A stretch of DNA of 64,000 bases, from positions 310,001 through 374,000 of the forward strand of contig NZ_JBGAFX010000004.1 of assembly GCF_044227025.1 (NCBI RefSeq), in the 5' to 3' direction. This DNA is from Dokdonella_A sp044227025. Lineage in GTDB: Bacteria > Pseudomonadota > Gammaproteobacteria > Xanthomonadales > Rhodanobacteraceae. Shown piece by piece: positions 62,618 to 64,000 of the stretch. The translations under genes were made by a program, and so were the position numbers. The notes under the pieces were generated by a model. That model was not told the origin of the DNA. It saw nothing but the letters and a program-made list of their open reading frames with translations, and searched no databases. Numbering within the stretch: position 1 is the first letter of the stretch; every line of letters begins with the position of its first letter.

Positions 62618-64000
62618 ATGGCCGACCCGGTGCCGTCGCGTCGTCGCTGGATGACACTCGCCGATGGCCTCGCGCAGAAGCACGACAACTACCTGCTGCT
62701 GCGCTTCCTCGCGGCGGCAGCGGTCATCTACGGCCACGGCTACGCAATGACCGTGCATGCACCGGATGCGAGCGACGTCTTCATCCGCATGGGCTGGGGC
62801 AGCTATTCCGGGGCGATCGGCGTCGACCTGTTCTTCATCATCAGCGGCTTTCTCGTCAGCGGCAGTTTCCTGCGCCGACGCAGCGTGGGCGTATTCGTTT
62901 GGGCGCGCGCTTTGCGCCTGCTGCCGGCTTTCGTGGCCTGCATGCTGCTCAGTGCGTTCGTGCTCGGCGCGATCTACACGCACCTGCCGTTGCACGACTA
63001 TCTGCAACACCCGGATACGCGTGGGTACGTTCTGGCAAATCTGCGTTTCGGCCAGGACCTGCACTGGGACCTTCCCGGCGTGTTCGTCGACAATCCGCGG
63101 CGCAGCACGATCAACGGCTCGATCTGGACCCTGCCTATCGAGGTCCGCATGTACGTGTGGGTCGCCGTCGTCGGCGGCATCGGCCTGCTCGCACGTCGTG
63201 CGTGGGCGAGCGCGGCAATACTCGCGCTGCTCGTCGCGGGCTGGTTCGCGCCGGAGCATGTGCCGCTGCTGGCGATGCCCGGTTCGCCGCGACTCGCCGC
63301 GATGTTCGCGCTCGGCGCGCTCTGCTACCTGCATCGCGAACACATTCCCCTGCACGGCGCGCTCCTTGTCGCACTGGTCGCGGCGTGCTGGGCGGCGAGC
63401 GGAACATGGGCCTATCCGCCCGCGTTCGCGCTGGCGGAAACCGCCTTCGTATTCTGGTTCGCGTATCGGCTGCGCTGGCATGCGTTCAACCGCTTCGGCG
63501 ACTATTCGTACGGGCTGTACCTGTGGGGATTTCCGATACAGCAGGTGGTCGCGCACCACCTGCCACAGGCGGCGCCGTGGCAAAACTCCGCGCTCGCACT
63601 GCCGCTCGCGACCGCGCTCGGCGTGCTGTCATGGCACTTCGTCGAGAAGCCCGCCCTCGCACTGAAAAGCTGGTCGCTGCGCCCACGCATCGTCGCACTG
63701 ATGCCGCAAGGCCTCTTGCGTTCCGCATCCGCGCGCGGCGATGCGTGGCTGGCGCGCCATGCGCAGGCACCGCTCGTCCTGGTTTTCGTACTCGCGGCAT
63801 CCGCGTACCTGCTCACCTCGCTCGTCGCCATTGCGAACTTCGCGCTGCGCTACCCCGCGTTCGACCAGTTCCGACTGTACCGCTACTACCTCGGGCTGCC
63901 ATTTCCCGACAATGCCATCCAGCTCGAGAACGGGCATCGGCCCATCCTGCCTGCGCTCGTGCGCCTCGCCGATATCCGCTGGTTCGACGCCCACCAGAGC
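62618..64000 (+). CDS. OafA/YrhL-type acyltransferase 3 family membrane protein (3' end cut)
   Basis: From ATG 62618 the frame stays open to the window end (about 461 residues). GGGGAGG lies almost adjacent to this ATG; ATG 62651 or GTG 62564 are alternatives. Acyltransferase 3 motifs: NYLLLRFLAAAAVIYGHGYA with the conserved His, GVDLFFIISGFLVSGSFLRR, RALRLLPAFVACML, SIWTLPIEVRMYV and FGDYSYGLYLWGFPIQ. About ten membrane helices, then a C-terminal domain of possible SGNH type. Acetylates surface polysaccharide or lipid; substrate unknown. Confidence 0.9.
   Translation, partial: MADPVPSRRRWMTLADGLAQKHDNYLLLRFLAAAAVIYGHGYAMTVHAPDASDVFIRMGWGSYSGAIGVDLFFIISGFLVSGSFLRRRSVGVFVWARALRLLPAFVACMLLSAFVLGAIYTHLPLHDYLQHPDTRGYVLANLRFGQDLHWDLPGVFVDNPRRSTINGSIWTLPIEVRMYVWVAVVGGIGLLARRAWASAAILALLVAGWFAPEHVPLLAMPGSPRLAAMFALGALCYLHREHIPLHGALLVALVAACWAASGTWAYPPAFALAETAFVFWFAYRLRWHAFNRFGDYSYGLYLWGFPIQQVVAHHLPQAAPWQNSALALPLATALGVLSWHFVEKPALALKSWSLRPRIVALMPQGLLRSASARGDAWLARHAQAPLVLVFVLAASAYLLTSLVAIANFALRYPAFDQFRLYRYYLGLPFPDNAIQLENGHRPILPALVRLADIRWFDAHQS

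Noticed and set aside
62105..63583. Minus-strand 492-codon frame opposite the acyltransferase
   Set aside because: Arg/Ala/Glu-rich with no motifs; the plus strand has conserved acyltransferase 3 motifs.

Overview
The window is GC-rich, densely coded chromosomal DNA of a gammaproteobacterium. Gene order points to the Xanthomonadales/Lysobacterales, perhaps a Rhodanobacteraceae-like lineage; the order is firm evidence but the genus is a guess. The block murA, bolA, kdsD, kdsC, lptC-lptA-lptB, rpoN, hpf, ptsN, hprK, rapZ, EIIA-Man, HPr, EI and the block hda, perM, DUF2066, purM, purN, DUF3108 are both characteristic of that group. I see no rRNA, tRNA, CRISPR array, prophage or intact insertion sequence. 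There are many dispersed palindromic repeats.

Layout. 1-3642: the 5' part of a TonB-dependent receptor gene, divergent from a NarX/DesK-type histidine kinase and LuxR-type regulator. 3729-10859: a small charged protein, then a probable signalling operon (secreted protein, FHA-GAF protein, Ser/Thr kinase with a TPR tail, soluble histidine kinase, LuxR-type regulator). 10902-17642: small metabolic genes (GNAT, M20 peptidase, glutathione transferase, PLP dehydratase divergent from an Lrp/AsnC regulator, ComEA-like protein, SET protein, GNAT, HutD). 17835-27410: two adjacent minus-strand operons, each preceded by a Fur-box-like site. One is cytochrome b / ApbE / FMN-binding protein / porin / di-heme peroxidase; the other is Sel1 / PKHD hydroxylase / siderophore receptor / PepSY. 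27554-29627: an OmpR/QseC-type two-component system divergent from the PepSY gene. 29600-36824: the suf Fe-S assembly operon (Rrf2 regulator, sufB, an inserted methyltransferase, sufC, sufD, sufS, a sufU-acetyltransferase in-frame fusion, Rieske protein). 36945-38665: amgK-murU peptidoglycan recycling. 38749-41841: hda, perM, CDP-alcohol phosphatidyltransferase, DUF2066. 41951-46314: purM, purN, DUF3108 and two secreted proteins of unknown function. 46617-59487: the envelope, sigma-54 and PTS block. 59832-64000: a glycan-modification-like cluster cut by the window end.

How parts fit together. Fe-S assembly, iron uptake and a flavin/heme redox operon lie within about 20 kb and carry recognisable Fur-like and Rrf2-like palindromes, so iron and redox control is the main theme of 17-37 kb. 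The most unusual points are: the Fur-boxed flavinylated electron-transfer operon; the SufU-GNAT fusion; a perfect 24-bp inverted repeat whose right arm contains the purN start codon; a serine/threonine kinase, phosphothreonine-reader and soluble histidine kinase cassette; and repeat elements that supply stop codons and have duplicated the end of ptsN.
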